In this document: piece by piece, positions 17,445-24,716 of the stretch
How the letters are laid out: each line of letters begins with the position of its first letter
How positions within the stretch are numbered: position 1 is the stretch's first letter
Assembly: GCA_002343075.1 (NCBI GenBank)
Contig: DDRH01000067.1
Location: 125,117-161,360, forward strand
Direction: 5' to 3'
Source of the DNA: Phycisphaerales bacterium UBA2421
Lineage (GTDB): Bacteria; Planctomycetota; Phycisphaerae; Tepidisphaerales; Tepidisphaeraceae
Length of the DNA: 36,244 nucleotides
Made by a program: the position numbers and the translations under genes
The notes under the pieces: model-generated
Told to the model about the DNA's origin: nothing
The model's database searches: none
Seen by the model: the letters and a program-made list of their open reading frames with translations, nothing else

Positions 17445-17454
17445 ATCGTAGACC

Positions 17455-18132
17455 ATGATTCGATTGACGCGCGCACAAATTCGTGAGGTGGATCGCCGAG
17501 CGATCAACGACTATGGCATTCCCGGGATCGTCCTGATGGAGAATGCCGCTCGATCCTGCAGCGAACTCGCAATCAGAATGCTCGCCGATGCGCCAAAGCC
17601 TGAAGTTGCCATAATCTGCGGCGGCGGAAACAACGGTGGCGATGGGCTGGCGATCGCGCGACAGCTTCACATCGCGGGAATCGCCGTGACCATCATCCCC
17701 ACATGGACCGCAGAACCCACCGGCGATGCCGCAATCAACCTTGACATCGTACAAGCAATGAAGCTTCCAATGGTGCACGCGCATGACACTCGGCTCGATC
17801 GGTTCGCGCTGATCATCGACTGCCTGTTTGGCACGGGGCTGAAGCGTCCCATCGGCGGGGACGAAGCGCTGGTGGTGCAGATGATCAACGCCGCTGCGGT
17901 GCCTGTGCTGGCGTGCGATCTCCCTTCCGGGCTTGACTGCGACACCGGCGAGCCACTCGGGCAATGGTGCGTGCGCGCGACACAGACGGTCACTTTTGTT
18001 GCCGAGAAAACGGGATTCGCCAACCCGCGGTCAAGAGCTTTCACCGGCCCGGTGGTTGTTGCCGGCATTGGCGCGCCGATGGAGATCGTGCATGCGGTAC
18101 TGAGCGATTCCGCGGGAGAACCGCTATCATAG
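17455..18132 (+). CDS. nnrE: NAD(P)H-hydrate epimerase (YjeF N-terminal domain)
   Basis: 225 aa, stand-alone epimerase that interconverts the R and S forms of damaged, hydrated NAD(P)H. Motifs: MIRLTRAQIREVDRRAINDY, GIPGIVLMENAARS, AIICGGGNNGGDGLAIARQL (the YjeF_N signature), LIIDCLFGTGLKRPIGGDEA, PVLACDLPSGLDCDTGEP and VTFVAEKTGF. The C-terminal ADP-dependent dehydratase domain (NnrD), often fused to it, is absent and not in the window. It leads a plus-strand run with pdxJ, 5 bp downstream, and aroDE. Confidence 0.9.
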   Translation: MIRLTRAQIREVDRRAINDYGIPGIVLMENAARSCSELAIRMLADAPKPEVAIICGGGNNGGDGLAIARQLHIAGIAVTIIPTWTAEPTGDAAINLDIVQAMKLPMVHAHDTRLDRFALIIDCLFGTGLKRPIGGDEALVVQMINAAAVPVLACDLPSGLDCDTGEPLGQWCVRATQTVTFVAEKTGFANPRSRAFTGPVVVAGIGAPMEIVHAVLSDSAGEPLS

Positions 18133-18137
18133 CTCAC

Positions 18138-18878
18138 ATGGCATTGCTCTCGGTCAATGTGAACAAGGTGGCCACGCTACGGAACACGCGCGCGCTGGAC
18201 GTACCTTCGGTGGTTCGGTGCGCAACAACGTGCCTTGAATCGGGAGCGCGCGGCATCACAATCCATCCACGGCCAGATGAGCGACACATTCGCCCGCGTG
18301 ACGTAGACGAACTTGCGGCGCTGCTCCGGCGATATCCGAACGCCGAGTTCAATATCGAAGGCAACCCGTATGATGAGAAATGGATGAATCACATTCGGCG
18401 CGTTCGCCCGACACAGTGCACGCTCGTTCCCGACGCGCCGGAGCAATCGACCAGCGATCATGGCTGGCCTCTGGCCGAGCACGCCGACCGGCTCCGCCCG
18501 CTCATCGCCGAGATGAACGCGCTCGGCTGCCGGGTGAGCCTGTTCATGGACCACGACTCAGCCGACTGGCCCACGGCCCGCGCGATCGGTGCGGCGCGCG
18601 TTGAGCTTTACACCGAGCCTTATGCCCGGCATTTCGCAGCGGGCGACCTTGACTTCGTATCACATTTCGCCGTCGCCGCCAGACGCGCCGCCGACGCCGG
18701 GTTGAAGGTGAATGCGGGGCACGATCTCAGCCTTGAGAATCTGCCCCACTTTATTGAACATGTGCGACCGGTTGCAGAGGTCTCGATCGGCCACGCACTC
18801 ATTGCCGACGCGCTCGAACTCGGCCTCACCGAAACAGTCCGACGATACATCATTGCAGCTGAAGGTATGACCGAATGA
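18138..18878 (+). CDS. pdxJ: Pyridoxine 5'-phosphate synthase
   Basis: 246 aa. PdxJ joins 1-deoxyxylulose 5-phosphate and aminoacetone 3-phosphate to make pyridoxine 5'-phosphate (DXP-dependent vitamin B6 route). The start MALLSVNVNKVATLRNTR at 18138 matches the family N-terminus; an in-frame upstream extension would lie inside nnrE. Motifs: ARGITIHPRPDERHIRPRDV, AEFNIEGNPYDEKWM, CTLVPD, RVSLFMDHD, RVELYTEPYA, LKVNAGHDLSLENL and VAEVSIGHALIADAL. The early Asn-Lys replaces the Asp-His of proteobacterial enzymes, as in several other phyla. Ends 4 bp inside aroDE. Confidence 0.95.
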   Translation: MALLSVNVNKVATLRNTRALDVPSVVRCATTCLESGARGITIHPRPDERHIRPRDVDELAALLRRYPNAEFNIEGNPYDEKWMNHIRRVRPTQCTLVPDAPEQSTSDHGWPLAEHADRLRPLIAEMNALGCRVSLFMDHDSADWPTARAIGAARVELYTEPYARHFAAGDLDFVSHFAVAARRAADAGLKVNAGHDLSLENLPHFIEHVRPVAEVSIGHALIADALELGLTETVRRYIIAAEGMTE

Positions 18879-20431
18879 CGCGGCTTTGCGTATCCATTTA
18901 TGTCCACGATCTGCCGCAGGCAAAACGCGACCTCGCCGAGGCGCTGGAAGCCGGCGCCGAGATGATTGAGTTGCGGCTTGACGTCATCACAGATGAACCG
19001 CTCGCGCGAGAATTGGTCGGCCTCTGCCCGGTGCCGTGCATCCTCACCTGCCGCGCTGCCTACGAAGGCGGGGACTGTACATTGGATGATGCGACGCGAA
19101 TAGGATTCGTAGACCGATTGTCGGATCGCCCGGGTGATTATGTCGACATCGAGTTGGCCGCAGTAAGGCAGGTCGCCGCGCACGACCCCTCTAAGACCAT
19201 CGTGAGCGCGCACGACTTCAAGAGCCGGCCTGATCGGCTCTACAATCTCATGGAAGAGCTAGGCGCGCAGCCCGCCGCCGTCAGCAAGGCGGCGTGGATG
19301 GCTCGGAGCATTCGCGATTGCCAGGAGGCATTTGAGTTAATGCAGGCACGGCAGCGACCGACCATCGCGCAGTGCATGGGCGAGGCCGGCCTGATCAGCC
19401 GTATTCTCGCCAAGAAGTTCGGCGGATTCCTCACGTTCGCAGCGGTTCGCGAAACCGCAACCACCGCGCCGGGGCAACCGACCATCGAACAGCTCAAGTG
19501 CGTCTATCGATGGGACTTGCTCAACACCAGCACCCGCGTGTTCGGTGTGGTCGGGTCGCCCATCGCCCACAGCATGTCGCCGGTCGTTCACAATGCGGCG
19601 TTCAGTCATGCAGGGATCGATTCGGTATACGTTCCGTTGCTGGTCAACCCCGGTTACGAGTCGTTCAAAGCGTTCATGGCGACCTATGTCATCGGCGACG
19701 GCCCTCTTCTTCTTGACGGGCTTTCTATCACCATTCCGCATAAGGAAAACGCACTCCGGTTTCTGCAAGAGCACGGCGACGGGGTAGACATCGAACCTCT
19801 AGCACGCAGCATCGGCGCGGTAAACACCATCATGGTCGATCGCACCACCGGCAAGCCGCAACTTGCCGGCCGCAACACCGACTACGCCGCCATTGTGGAT
19901 ACGATCACGGGCGCGCTCGGCCTGGCAACGACCGATCTGGCCGGGAAGCGCGTTGCCGTTATCGGTGCCGGCGGTACCGGACGCACCGCAGTCGCGGCAC
20001 TGTCGGCGGTCGGCGCGAGCGTGGTTGTGTTTAACCGAACGCACGATCGCGCTGAGGCTCTGGCCAGTGAGTTTGATAAGACTCCCGGCGCGGTGTTGGC
20101 AGCACCACTCGCCCAGCTTGGGATGCGCGAGTTCGACATATTCGTTCAGACGACGAGCATCGGCATGAGCCCAAACATCGACGAGTCTCCGTTCGATGAG
20201 TCGATGCCCGCACTGGGTGCGCGACATTTGGTCTTCGATACAGTGTACAACCCGCCGATGACAAAGTTGCTTCGTCAAGCCAGTTCCGCCGGCGCAATCA
20301 CAGCAGGCGGCGTGGAGATGTTCATTCGCCAAGCCGCGCACCAGTTTCAACTCTGGACGGGCCGCCCCCCACCGATGGAAGTCATGCGCAATGCGCTGGA
20401 GTCAAGACTGAAGCCCCCCGCCGGGCCGTGA
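18875..20431 (+). CDS. aroDE: Bifunctional 3-dehydroquinate dehydratase / shikimate dehydrogenase
   Basis: 518 aa fusion covering two successive shikimate-pathway steps: dehydration of 3-dehydroquinate and NADPH reduction of 3-dehydroshikimate. Residues 1 to about 210 form a type I dehydroquinase (EMIELRLDV, ILTCRAAYEGG, catalytic His in TIVSAHDFKSRP and Schiff-base Lys in AAVSKAAWMA). From about 220 comes shikimate dehydrogenase: VFGVVGSPIAHSMSPVVHNA, catalytic Lys in LSITIPHKENALRF, GRNTDYAAIVDTI, the NADP-binding VAVIGAGGTGRTAVAALSAV, and FDTVYNPPMTKLL near the end. The same fusion order is known in plants and several bacterial phyla. Coupled to pdxJ by a 4-bp overlap; the parS-like repeats begin 20 bp after its stop. 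Confidence 0.95.
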   Translation: MTRLCVSIYVHDLPQAKRDLAEALEAGAEMIELRLDVITDEPLARELVGLCPVPCILTCRAAYEGGDCTLDDATRIGFVDRLSDRPGDYVDIELAAVRQVAAHDPSKTIVSAHDFKSRPDRLYNLMEELGAQPAAVSKAAWMARSIRDCQEAFELMQARQRPTIAQCMGEAGLISRILAKKFGGFLTFAAVRETATTAPGQPTIEQLKCVYRWDLLNTSTRVFGVVGSPIAHSMSPVVHNAAFSHAGIDSVYVPLLVNPGYESFKAFMATYVIGDGPLLLDGLSITIPHKENALRFLQEHGDGVDIEPLARSIGAVNTIMVDRTTGKPQLAGRNTDYAAIVDTITGALGLATTDLAGKRVAVIGAGGTGRTAVAALSAVGASVVVFNRTHDRAEALASEFDKTPGAVLAAPLAQLGMREFDIFVQTTSIGMSPNIDESPFDESMPALGARHLVFDTVYNPPMTKLLRQASSAGAITAGGVEMFIRQAAHQFQLWTGRPPPMEVMRNALESRLKPPAGP

Positions 20432-20450
20432 AGTTACGGGGCGCGTGCAT

Positions 20451-20466
20451 TGTTCCGTGCGGAACA
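20451..20466. repeat. parS-like palindrome, copy 1
   Basis: TGTTCCGTGCGGAACA, palindromic apart from the central GT/GC step. It shares 13 of 16 bases with the consensus-type parS TGTTCCACGTGGAACA. Flanking bases extend the symmetry by one pair (T before, A after). Site of chromosome-partition protein binding is inferred, not shown. Confidence 0.5.
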
Positions 20467-20516
20467 ACTCGCAGTGGGCAGTCGGCAGAGGGCGGTGCGC
20501 AGAGGAGATGGCACAT

Positions 20517-20532
20517 TGTTCCGCGCGGAACA
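20517..20532. repeat. parS-like palindrome, copy 2
   Basis: TGTTCCGCGCGGAACA, a perfect 16-bp palindrome that matches TGTTCCACGTGGAACA at 14 of 16 bases; the two differences are symmetrical. It starts 66 bp after copy 1. Confidence 0.55.
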
Positions 20533-20566
20533 TTCACCCACCGACGGCCCACTGCCCACCGCCGAC

Positions 20567-20596
20567 TGCAAATTGTTCCGCGCGGAACAATTTGCA
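20567..20596. repeat. parS-like palindrome, copy 3, in a 30-bp perfect inverted repeat
   Basis: The core at 20574-20589 is identical to copy 2 and starts 57 bp after it. Here the symmetry runs on for seven more bases on each side (TGCAAAT before, ATTTGCA after), so the whole 30 bp is a perfect palindrome. The bases between the copies also contain an inverted pair (GCAGTCGGC at 20478-20486, GCCGACTGC at 20561-20569). Confidence 0.55.
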
Positions 20597-20865
20597 TTTT
20601 TCACCATAACCAACGAATGGATAAAGACTTACAACCGCGAGCGACCGTGATGCGACCCTAACATAGTGTTAAGAACACGCGTATCACATCTCCCCCACCC
20701 CGCCGAGCCCGCCGGGGCTTACGCGGGGTGTGTCATGGCAACATGCCAAGTCAAGCAGGCCGCACAGTTATCATGATTTAGGCACTCCCACTGTCTTTTG
20801 CCGCTATTGTCCGGCTCTGCTTCGATTGCTCCCCGATCGCAGCTAGCCAAGCGCATGGTCCCTGC
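20597..20865. other. Gene-free stretch with a GC-rich hairpin
   Basis: No gene is supported here. A nested GC-rich hairpin lies at 20698-20728 (CCCCGC with GCGGGG outside, AGCCC with GGGCT inside); it lacks a T-run, so a terminator role is weak. A small inverted repeat TAACA/TGTTA lies near 20659-20671. In the frame of the following pseudogene there is no recognisable homology before about 20866. Some of this stretch may be decayed methyltransferase DNA. Confidence 0.4.
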
Positions 20866-21649
20866 GTGAATTTGCGGAAAGAGTGCCAATGCGCTGGCAA
20901 GTGGATCCACCGCATCGACGGTTCGGTGGAGTACAACAATGGTATTGAACGGTGGTGCCTCTGGATGGAAGGGATCACCCCCAGCAAGCTGCGCTCAATG
21001 CCCGTAGTGGTTTGACGGGTCGAGCGTGTCCGTCAAAACAGAGCAGAAAGCACCCGCGAAGCGACCCGCAACCTTGCGAAAACTCCATGGCTTTCCGGTG
21101 AGAGCCGGCAACCTGACTCTCAGTATTTACTGATTTCATCCGTCTCCTCTGAGACACGACCTTACCTCCCTATCGGGTCCATGGGTCCGGAGGTCATCGC
21201 TTCAAATCTTGCGCTCTTGATCCCCACCGTCACCCGCTACCACTTCGGCATACTCAGCAGCACGATGCACATGGCGTGGGTGCGGCAGGTGTGTGGGCGG
21301 CTGGAGTCGCGTTACCGGTATTCCAGCAAGCTCGTCTACAACAACTACCCTTGGCCCACCGACGCCACCGACGCGCAGAAGCAGGCCGTCGGGGCCGCGG
21401 CGCAGGGGGTGCTCGACGCCCGGGCGAAGTTTCCGACGCAGACGCTGGCCGACCTGTACGACCCGCTGGCGATGCCGAAGGACCTCCGCGACGCCCACCG
21501 TGCGCTCGATCGGGCGGGCGGTGGACAAGTGTTATCGCCCGGCGGCGTTCGATTCCAACCGTCAGCGAGTCGAGTATCTCTTCGGCCTGTACGAGAAGCT
21601 CACGACGCTATTCCCAACGACTCCGGCAGGTCGGCGGCGCAATCATTGA
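20866..21649 (+). pseudogene. Decayed C-terminal part of a type IIG/MmeI-like DNA methyltransferase
   Basis: Recognisable pieces of the C-terminal half of a large SAM-dependent DNA methyltransferase (restriction-associated, MmeI/PglX-like). In one frame: WIHRIDGSVEYNNGIERWCL, an in-frame TGA stop at 21013-21015, then RVERVRQNRAESTREATRNL, YLLISSVSSETRPYLPIGSM, GPEVIASNLALLIP, YHFGILSSTMHMAWVRQVCG, RYRYSSKLVYNNYPWP and LADLYDPLAMPKDLRDAHRA. At 21512-21520 the tract GGGCGGGCG carries a 4-bp tandem duplication that shifts the frame. The homology resumes in another frame with AVDKCYRPAAFDS, QRVEYLFGLYEKLT and ends at 21649. The catalytic domain (NPPY) and N-terminus are missing. Two lesions plus 5' loss make this a clear remnant. 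Confidence 0.82.
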
Positions 21650-21655
21650 TTGTCG

Positions 21656-21747
21656 CTACCCCCGCGCCGCCGTCGGGATCACCCCGATCGCCTTCGGGTT
21701 GGTTGGGCAGTAGTGCTGGCATTGGCCGCAGCGGCTGCAGCCGAGGG
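21656..21747 (-). pseudogene. Truncated copy of the ferredoxin gene 3' end (copy A of a 92-bp repeat)
   Basis: These 92 bp match 22418-22509 at all but about seven positions, in the same orientation. Read on the minus strand they encode CSRCGQCQHYCPTNPKAIGV and end with the same stop, against CIGCGICQHYCPTNPKAIGV in the intact gene. The four cluster cysteines are kept. The changes cluster in the CxxCxxC part while the 3' end is nearly identical. No start codon or upstream domains are present, so it is a fragment. It abuts the methyltransferase remnant. Confidence 0.75.
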
Positions 21748-21798
21748 TTACGGCATGGTGCGGGGATTCCAGCCGGTCGATTGCTCACATATACGACA

Positions 21799-22119
21799 TC
21801 ACGCTGCGTCGGCGATGAGCCGGCGCAGCGCAGTCGCGATCACTTGGGAGCGCGTCACATCGCTCTGCGCGGCGAGGGCGTCGGTTTGCCGTAGCAAGCC
21901 GCGCTCGATTGAGATGCGAACTTTCTCCGCACCCTCGCCAACGGTGGGCCGGCCGGCACGGCGGCGGGCGCGACGGTGCTGGCTTCGCTGGGCCGCAGAC
22001 AGGGGAACTCCCTTTGTGAGCGGGCTGAGCTGCTCGCAGTCGTCGTAGATCGCCTTCTTTTGCCGCACGGTAAGGGCGTTAAAACTCGACGCAGTCAGGT
22101 GTTTTGATTGCTTTTTCAT
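21799..22119 (-). CDS. Ribbon-helix-helix (CopG-type) antitoxin
   Basis: 106 aa. The C-terminal 45 residues (KVRISIERGLLRQTDALAAQ, then SDVTRSQVIATALRRLIADA) fit a ribbon-helix-helix DNA-binding domain, with a strand followed by two helices. The N-terminal 60 residues are basic and polar (SQHRRARRRAGRPTVGEGAE) and may wrap the toxin. The ATG at 22119 overlaps the last 4 bp of the toxin gene, the toxin-first order usual for BrnT/BrnA modules. Probable role: neutralise the toxin and repress the operon by binding the palindrome at 22387-22406. It is a general RHH protein rather than a clear BrnA, because the BrnA C-terminal motif is not seen. Confidence 0.75.
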   Translation of the reverse strand: MKKQSKHLTASSFNALTVRQKKAIYDDCEQLSPLTKGVPLSAAQRSQHRRARRRAGRPTVGEGAEKVRISIERGLLRQTDALAAQSDVTRSQVIATALRRLIADAA

Positions 22120-22385
22120 TTCAACCTCTTGCGCAAGCGGCGCTTCTCCGAATCCGTCAGCGGGCGAGCATGGATGATGTAAACCGTTCCGTCGTCGTCG
22201 AGTAGATAGACGACTTGGACGAGGCGATTGCCCCGGGCACGCCCCATCACGCGGAACTTGCCCTCGCCAACGTGTTCCGGATACGGAGTGCGGGCAGCAC
22301 TGACAACGCGCTGCGATTCCTCGGCCGACACCCCGTGCCGCGTGGCATGGTCGAGATTCCACGCGTTCCACCGGAACTCGTACAT
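22116..22385 (-). CDS. BrnT-like toxin (RelE-fold ribonuclease family)
   Basis: 89 aa. BrnT toxins are small RNases that stop translation. Matches: MYEFRWNAWNLDHATRHGVS (the family has feWd..Ka..N..KHGVsf), then GKFRVMGRARGNRLVQVVYL and VYIIHARPLTDSEKRRLRKR (family rIISARpAt..Errry). Catalytic basic residues are plausible in RHG and HARP. The ATG at 22385 directly follows an inverted repeat with no Shine-Dalgarno site, so transcripts may be leaderless or an internal start may be used. Partner gene is the RHH antitoxin. The pair sits between two copies of a 92-bp repeat, as expected for acquired DNA. Confidence 0.78.
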   Translation of the reverse strand: MYEFRWNAWNLDHATRHGVSAEESQRVVSAARTPYPEHVGEGKFRVMGRARGNRLVQVVYLLDDDGTVYIIHARPLTDSEKRRLRKRLK

Positions 22386-22386
22386 T

Positions 22387-22406
22387 AATTAAGTGTACCC
22401 TTAATT
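22387..22406. promoter_or_regulatory. Candidate toxin-antitoxin operator
   Basis: Inverted repeat AATTAAG / CTTAATT with a 6-bp spacer, AT-rich in a GC-rich setting, one base before the toxin start codon on the minus strand. Position and symmetry suit an RHH repressor autoregulating the operon. Binding is inferred. Confidence 0.5.
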
Positions 22407-22417
22407 GGTCGCCCTGT

Positions 22418-22509
22418 CTACCCCCGCGCCGCCATCGGGATCACCCCGATCGCCTTCGGGTTGGTCGGGCAGTAGTGCTGGCAGATGCCGCAGCCGATGC
22501 AGCCGAGGG
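22418..22509 (-). repeat. 92-bp repeat, copy B (3' end of the intact ferredoxin gene)
   Basis: Direct repeat of 21656-21747 with about seven mismatches. It contains the last [4Fe-4S] motif and stop codon of the ferredoxin gene. Between the two copies lies the toxin-antitoxin pair. Confidence 0.8.
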
Positions 22510-23092
22510 GGTTTACTTGAACCGTCGCGCCGACGATATCGATGGCGGCGGTGCCGAGGGGGCATTTTTCGTAGCAGATTCGGCATTCTTCGTTTTTGCT
22601 GCGAATGCACAATTCTTCCTGCCAGACTGCGGTGCCCATATCGATCTCGAACATGGGAACCGGCCCAAGCGCGCCGCTCGGGCAGGTGTTCATGCACGCC
22701 AGCGACTCGCAGACGACACACGGCATGCTGTCGGCGTCGATGTAGGGTGCGCCTGCGCCCTTTGCGGCGGCGGGGTCGATCCTGATTGCATTCGCCGGGC
22801 AGGCATCGACGCAGTGACCGCAGCGGGTGCAGGTGGACTTGAATTCGCCTTCGGGCAGCGCGCCCGGCGGCCGAAGTACGAGGCTGGCGAGCGACATTCG
22901 CCGCGCGCCAGAGCTAAAGGGCCCCGATTGCGGTTTGGCACTCGCGGCGGTCTCCTCGAGCCTGGCGAATGGTTCGAGCGCACGTTGCAGCGGTTCGGTC
23001 GCCTTGGTGACGCCGTTGAGCAGTTCGCGCAAGCCTTCTCTAAAGAAGCCGCGCCGATTGACGGGGCGCGGCCTGGGACCTTCGTCGGGCAT
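22418..23092 (-). CDS. Four-cluster [4Fe-4S] ferredoxin-type protein (NapG/MauM-like)
   Basis: 224 aa from ATG 23092; a TTG at 23134 would add 14 residues. The N-terminus reads MPDEGPRPRPVNRRGFFREG, like the RRxFF start of NapG/NapF-type ferredoxins, but no hydrophobic Tat stretch follows, so export is doubtful. Four cysteine motifs: CTRCGHCVDACP; CVVCESLACMNTCP; CIRSKNEECRICYEKCP; CIGCGICQHYCP. The spacing of the second and third is that of NapG/MauM, electron carriers for periplasmic or quinol-linked oxidoreductases. No nitrate reductase or methylamine gene is near, so the partner is unknown. A partial second copy of its 3' end lies at 21656-21747. Followed upstream by msrA on the same strand (55-bp gap). 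Confidence 0.85.
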   Translation of the reverse strand: MPDEGPRPRPVNRRGFFREGLRELLNGVTKATEPLQRALEPFARLEETAASAKPQSGPFSSGARRMSLASLVLRPPGALPEGEFKSTCTRCGHCVDACPANAIRIDPAAAKGAGAPYIDADSMPCVVCESLACMNTCPSGALGPVPMFEIDMGTAVWQEELCIRSKNEECRICYEKCPLGTAAIDIVGATVQVNPLGCIGCGICQHYCPTNPKAIGVIPMAARG

Positions 23093-23147
23093 GCCGAGAG
23101 AATAGCCGGATTCGGGGTAAAATGAACCTTTCAACGAAGCACGCGCA

Positions 23148-23828
23148 TCACTTCGCCGGCTGTGTCGTCGCCGAGATGGCGGCGGCGGCTTTCATCGCCT
23201 TCTCGATTTTGGGCAGCGCCTGCTGGACGACATATCCCTGCCGTGGGTTGTTCTTCACAAAATCCTGGTGATATTGCTCCGCGGGGAAAAACTCGGCGAG
23301 CGGTTCGAGCGTGGTCACAATCGGGCCGGCAAACACACCCGCGGCATTGAGCTGCGCGATGTACTCGGTGGCGATGCGTTTCTGCTCTTCATCGGCGAAA
23401 AAAATGGCCGATCGATACTGCGTGCCAGAGTCGGGGCCTTGACGGTTGAGCGTGGTGGGATCGTGTGCGACGGCAAAGAACACCTTCAGCACTTTGCCCA
23501 GCGTGATTCTGGTCGGATCGTAGGTAACTTCGATGACCTCGGCATGGCGGGTCTGGTTATTGCTCACCTTTTCATAAACGGCCATCTCCCTGGAGTCGCC
23601 GGCGTATCCACTCACAACGTCGACAATTCCGGGAATCTGCTCAAAAACGCCTTCGGTACACCAGAAACACCCCCCAGCGAGCACCACTTTTTTTGGCGCG
23701 GCGTCGGCGGCGGGCGCTTCGTCGGTTGCGGGGTCGGGAAACGTCGCAAAATCAACCGCGGCCCGCGTGCATGAGGCACCGAAAATCGAAGAAATCATGA
23801 GAAGCGCTCCGAAAAGAATTTGTCGCAT
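23148..23828 (-). CDS. msrA: Exported peptide methionine sulfoxide reductase MsrA
   Basis: 226 aa. MsrA reduces the S-epimer of methionine sulfoxide. Catalytic Cys lies in VVLAGGCFWCTEGVFEQIPG; other family blocks are VVSGYAGDS, NNQTRHAEVIEVTYDPTRIT, FFAVAHDPTTLNRQGPDSGT and QYRSAIFF. The first 20 residues (MRQILFGALLMISSIFGASC) form a signal peptide ending at a Cys, perhaps a weak lipobox, followed by a Pro/Ala/Asp-rich linker, so the enzyme likely works in the periplasm, perhaps membrane-anchored. The tail ends SATTQPAK. No MsrB is adjacent. A TATACT box five bases before the ATG suggests a leaderless mRNA. Confidence 0.92.
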   Translation of the reverse strand: MRQILFGALLMISSIFGASCTRAAVDFATFPDPATDEAPAADAAPKKVVLAGGCFWCTEGVFEQIPGIVDVVSGYAGDSREMAVYEKVSNNQTRHAEVIEVTYDPTRITLGKVLKVFFAVAHDPTTLNRQGPDSGTQYRSAIFFADEEQKRIATEYIAQLNAAGVFAGPIVTTLEPLAEFFPAEQYHQDFVKNNPRQGYVVQQALPKIEKAMKAAAAISATTQPAK

Positions 23829-23833
23829 AGTTG

Positions 23834-23839
23834 AGTATA
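23834..23839 (-). promoter_or_regulatory. Candidate -10 box of msrA (leaderless-type)
   Basis: TATACT on the minus strand lies 5 nt before the msrA ATG at 23828. There is no room for a ribosome binding site. Match by sequence only. Confidence 0.4.
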
Positions 23840-23912
23840 GGATGCTCGCCCGAGTAAATCGTTACAAGTCCTCGGCATCGCTACACTATCATCCGGAGAG
23901 CATGAAACAGAT

Positions 23913-24716
23913 ATGACGCAGCGGAATCAATACGTTCACGGATACGATCAGCGGGAGCAAGATCGCCTTATCTCGCAGGCCGACCACTGGCGCGCGATGA
24001 TCGTGCAACACACGCCCCTGCACGCGGGGGAGCGTTTGCTAGAGGTTGGCTGCGGAGCGGGGGCTGTGCTGGGGGTCCTCGGCAAGGCCTATCCAGAGGC
24101 AGCGTTGCATGGCATTGACATCGAGCCGGCGCAGATCGCAGCCGCGGAGGCGCATCTGGCTGCCATCGGTGTGAAGGCAGAGGTGAAAGTCGCCGCCGCG
24201 GGTCAGTTGCCGTGGGCAGATGGGTCGTTTGATCATGTTTTCTTCATGTGGATGCTGGAACACCTGACCGAACACGATTCGGTGCTGCGCGAGGCAAGAA
24301 GGGTCCTCAAGCCCGGCGGGACCGTACACATCACCGAGACTGACTACAATTTTGTCACTCACCCGCCGAGCGCCGATTTCGCCTTTCTCATGGAGGCCTG
24401 GCGCAAACACTTCACAGGCCGAGGCGACGCACTTTTAGCGCGAAAACTCGGGCCGCTGCTGCTGCGGGCCGGCTTTGCAAATGTGAAGATCGGCTTTTCC
24501 GGTTTCCACAACTATGCCGGCGAGGCCAACGAAGCATTGTTCGGCATGGCCAACTATCATGCCGACTATGTCGAGCCGGAAATTGAGGCAATCGCCGCCG
24601 AGCAGTTGGTCAATGTGCAGAAGCTGCGCCGCGGGGTTGAGTGGTTGAGGGCGCTGGCCGATCAGCCGGATGCGTCGATAAGCGGCACTGTCTACCGCGC
24701 CACCGCGACCGCGTGA
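23913..24716 (+). CDS. Class I SAM-dependent methyltransferase
   Basis: 267 aa. Motif I is LLEVGCGAGAVLGVLGKAYP with the acidic end of strand 2 in ALHGIDIEPAQIAAAEAHLA; motif II/III region is LPWADGSFDHVFFMWMLEHL and ARRVLKPGGTVHITETDYNF. This is the UbiE/Methyltransf_11 layout, used on small molecules such as quinones, lipids or secondary metabolites. After about residue 150 the sequence is family-specific and I do not recognise the substrate. The start at 23913 is used because an ATG at 23902 opens only four codons; GGAGAG lies 12 bases upstream. Divergent from msrA, alone on its strand until nhaC. Confidence 0.85.
   Translation: MTQRNQYVHGYDQREQDRLISQADHWRAMIVQHTPLHAGERLLEVGCGAGAVLGVLGKAYPEAALHGIDIEPAQIAAAEAHLAAIGVKAEVKVAAAGQLPWADGSFDHVFFMWMLEHLTEHDSVLREARRVLKPGGTVHITETDYNFVTHPPSADFAFLMEAWRKHFTGRGDALLARKLGPLLLRAGFANVKIGFSGFHNYAGEANEALFGMANYHADYVEPEIEAIAAEQLVNVQKLRRGVEWLRALADQPDASISGTVYRATATA

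Noticed and set aside
20428..20661. Short open frames across the palindromes
   Set aside because: Their repeated VPRGT and FRAEQ peptides are just the palindromes read as codons; no ribosome site or family.
20698..20728. GC-rich hairpin as the aroDE terminator
   Set aside because: It is about 270 bp from the stop and has no T-run.
21013..21015. In-frame TGA of the methyltransferase as a recoded selenocysteine or Trp codon
   Set aside because: No Sec-insertion context is expected in this family, TGA acts as a normal stop for other genes here (e.g. 1562, 31200), and a second frameshift lesion shows decay.
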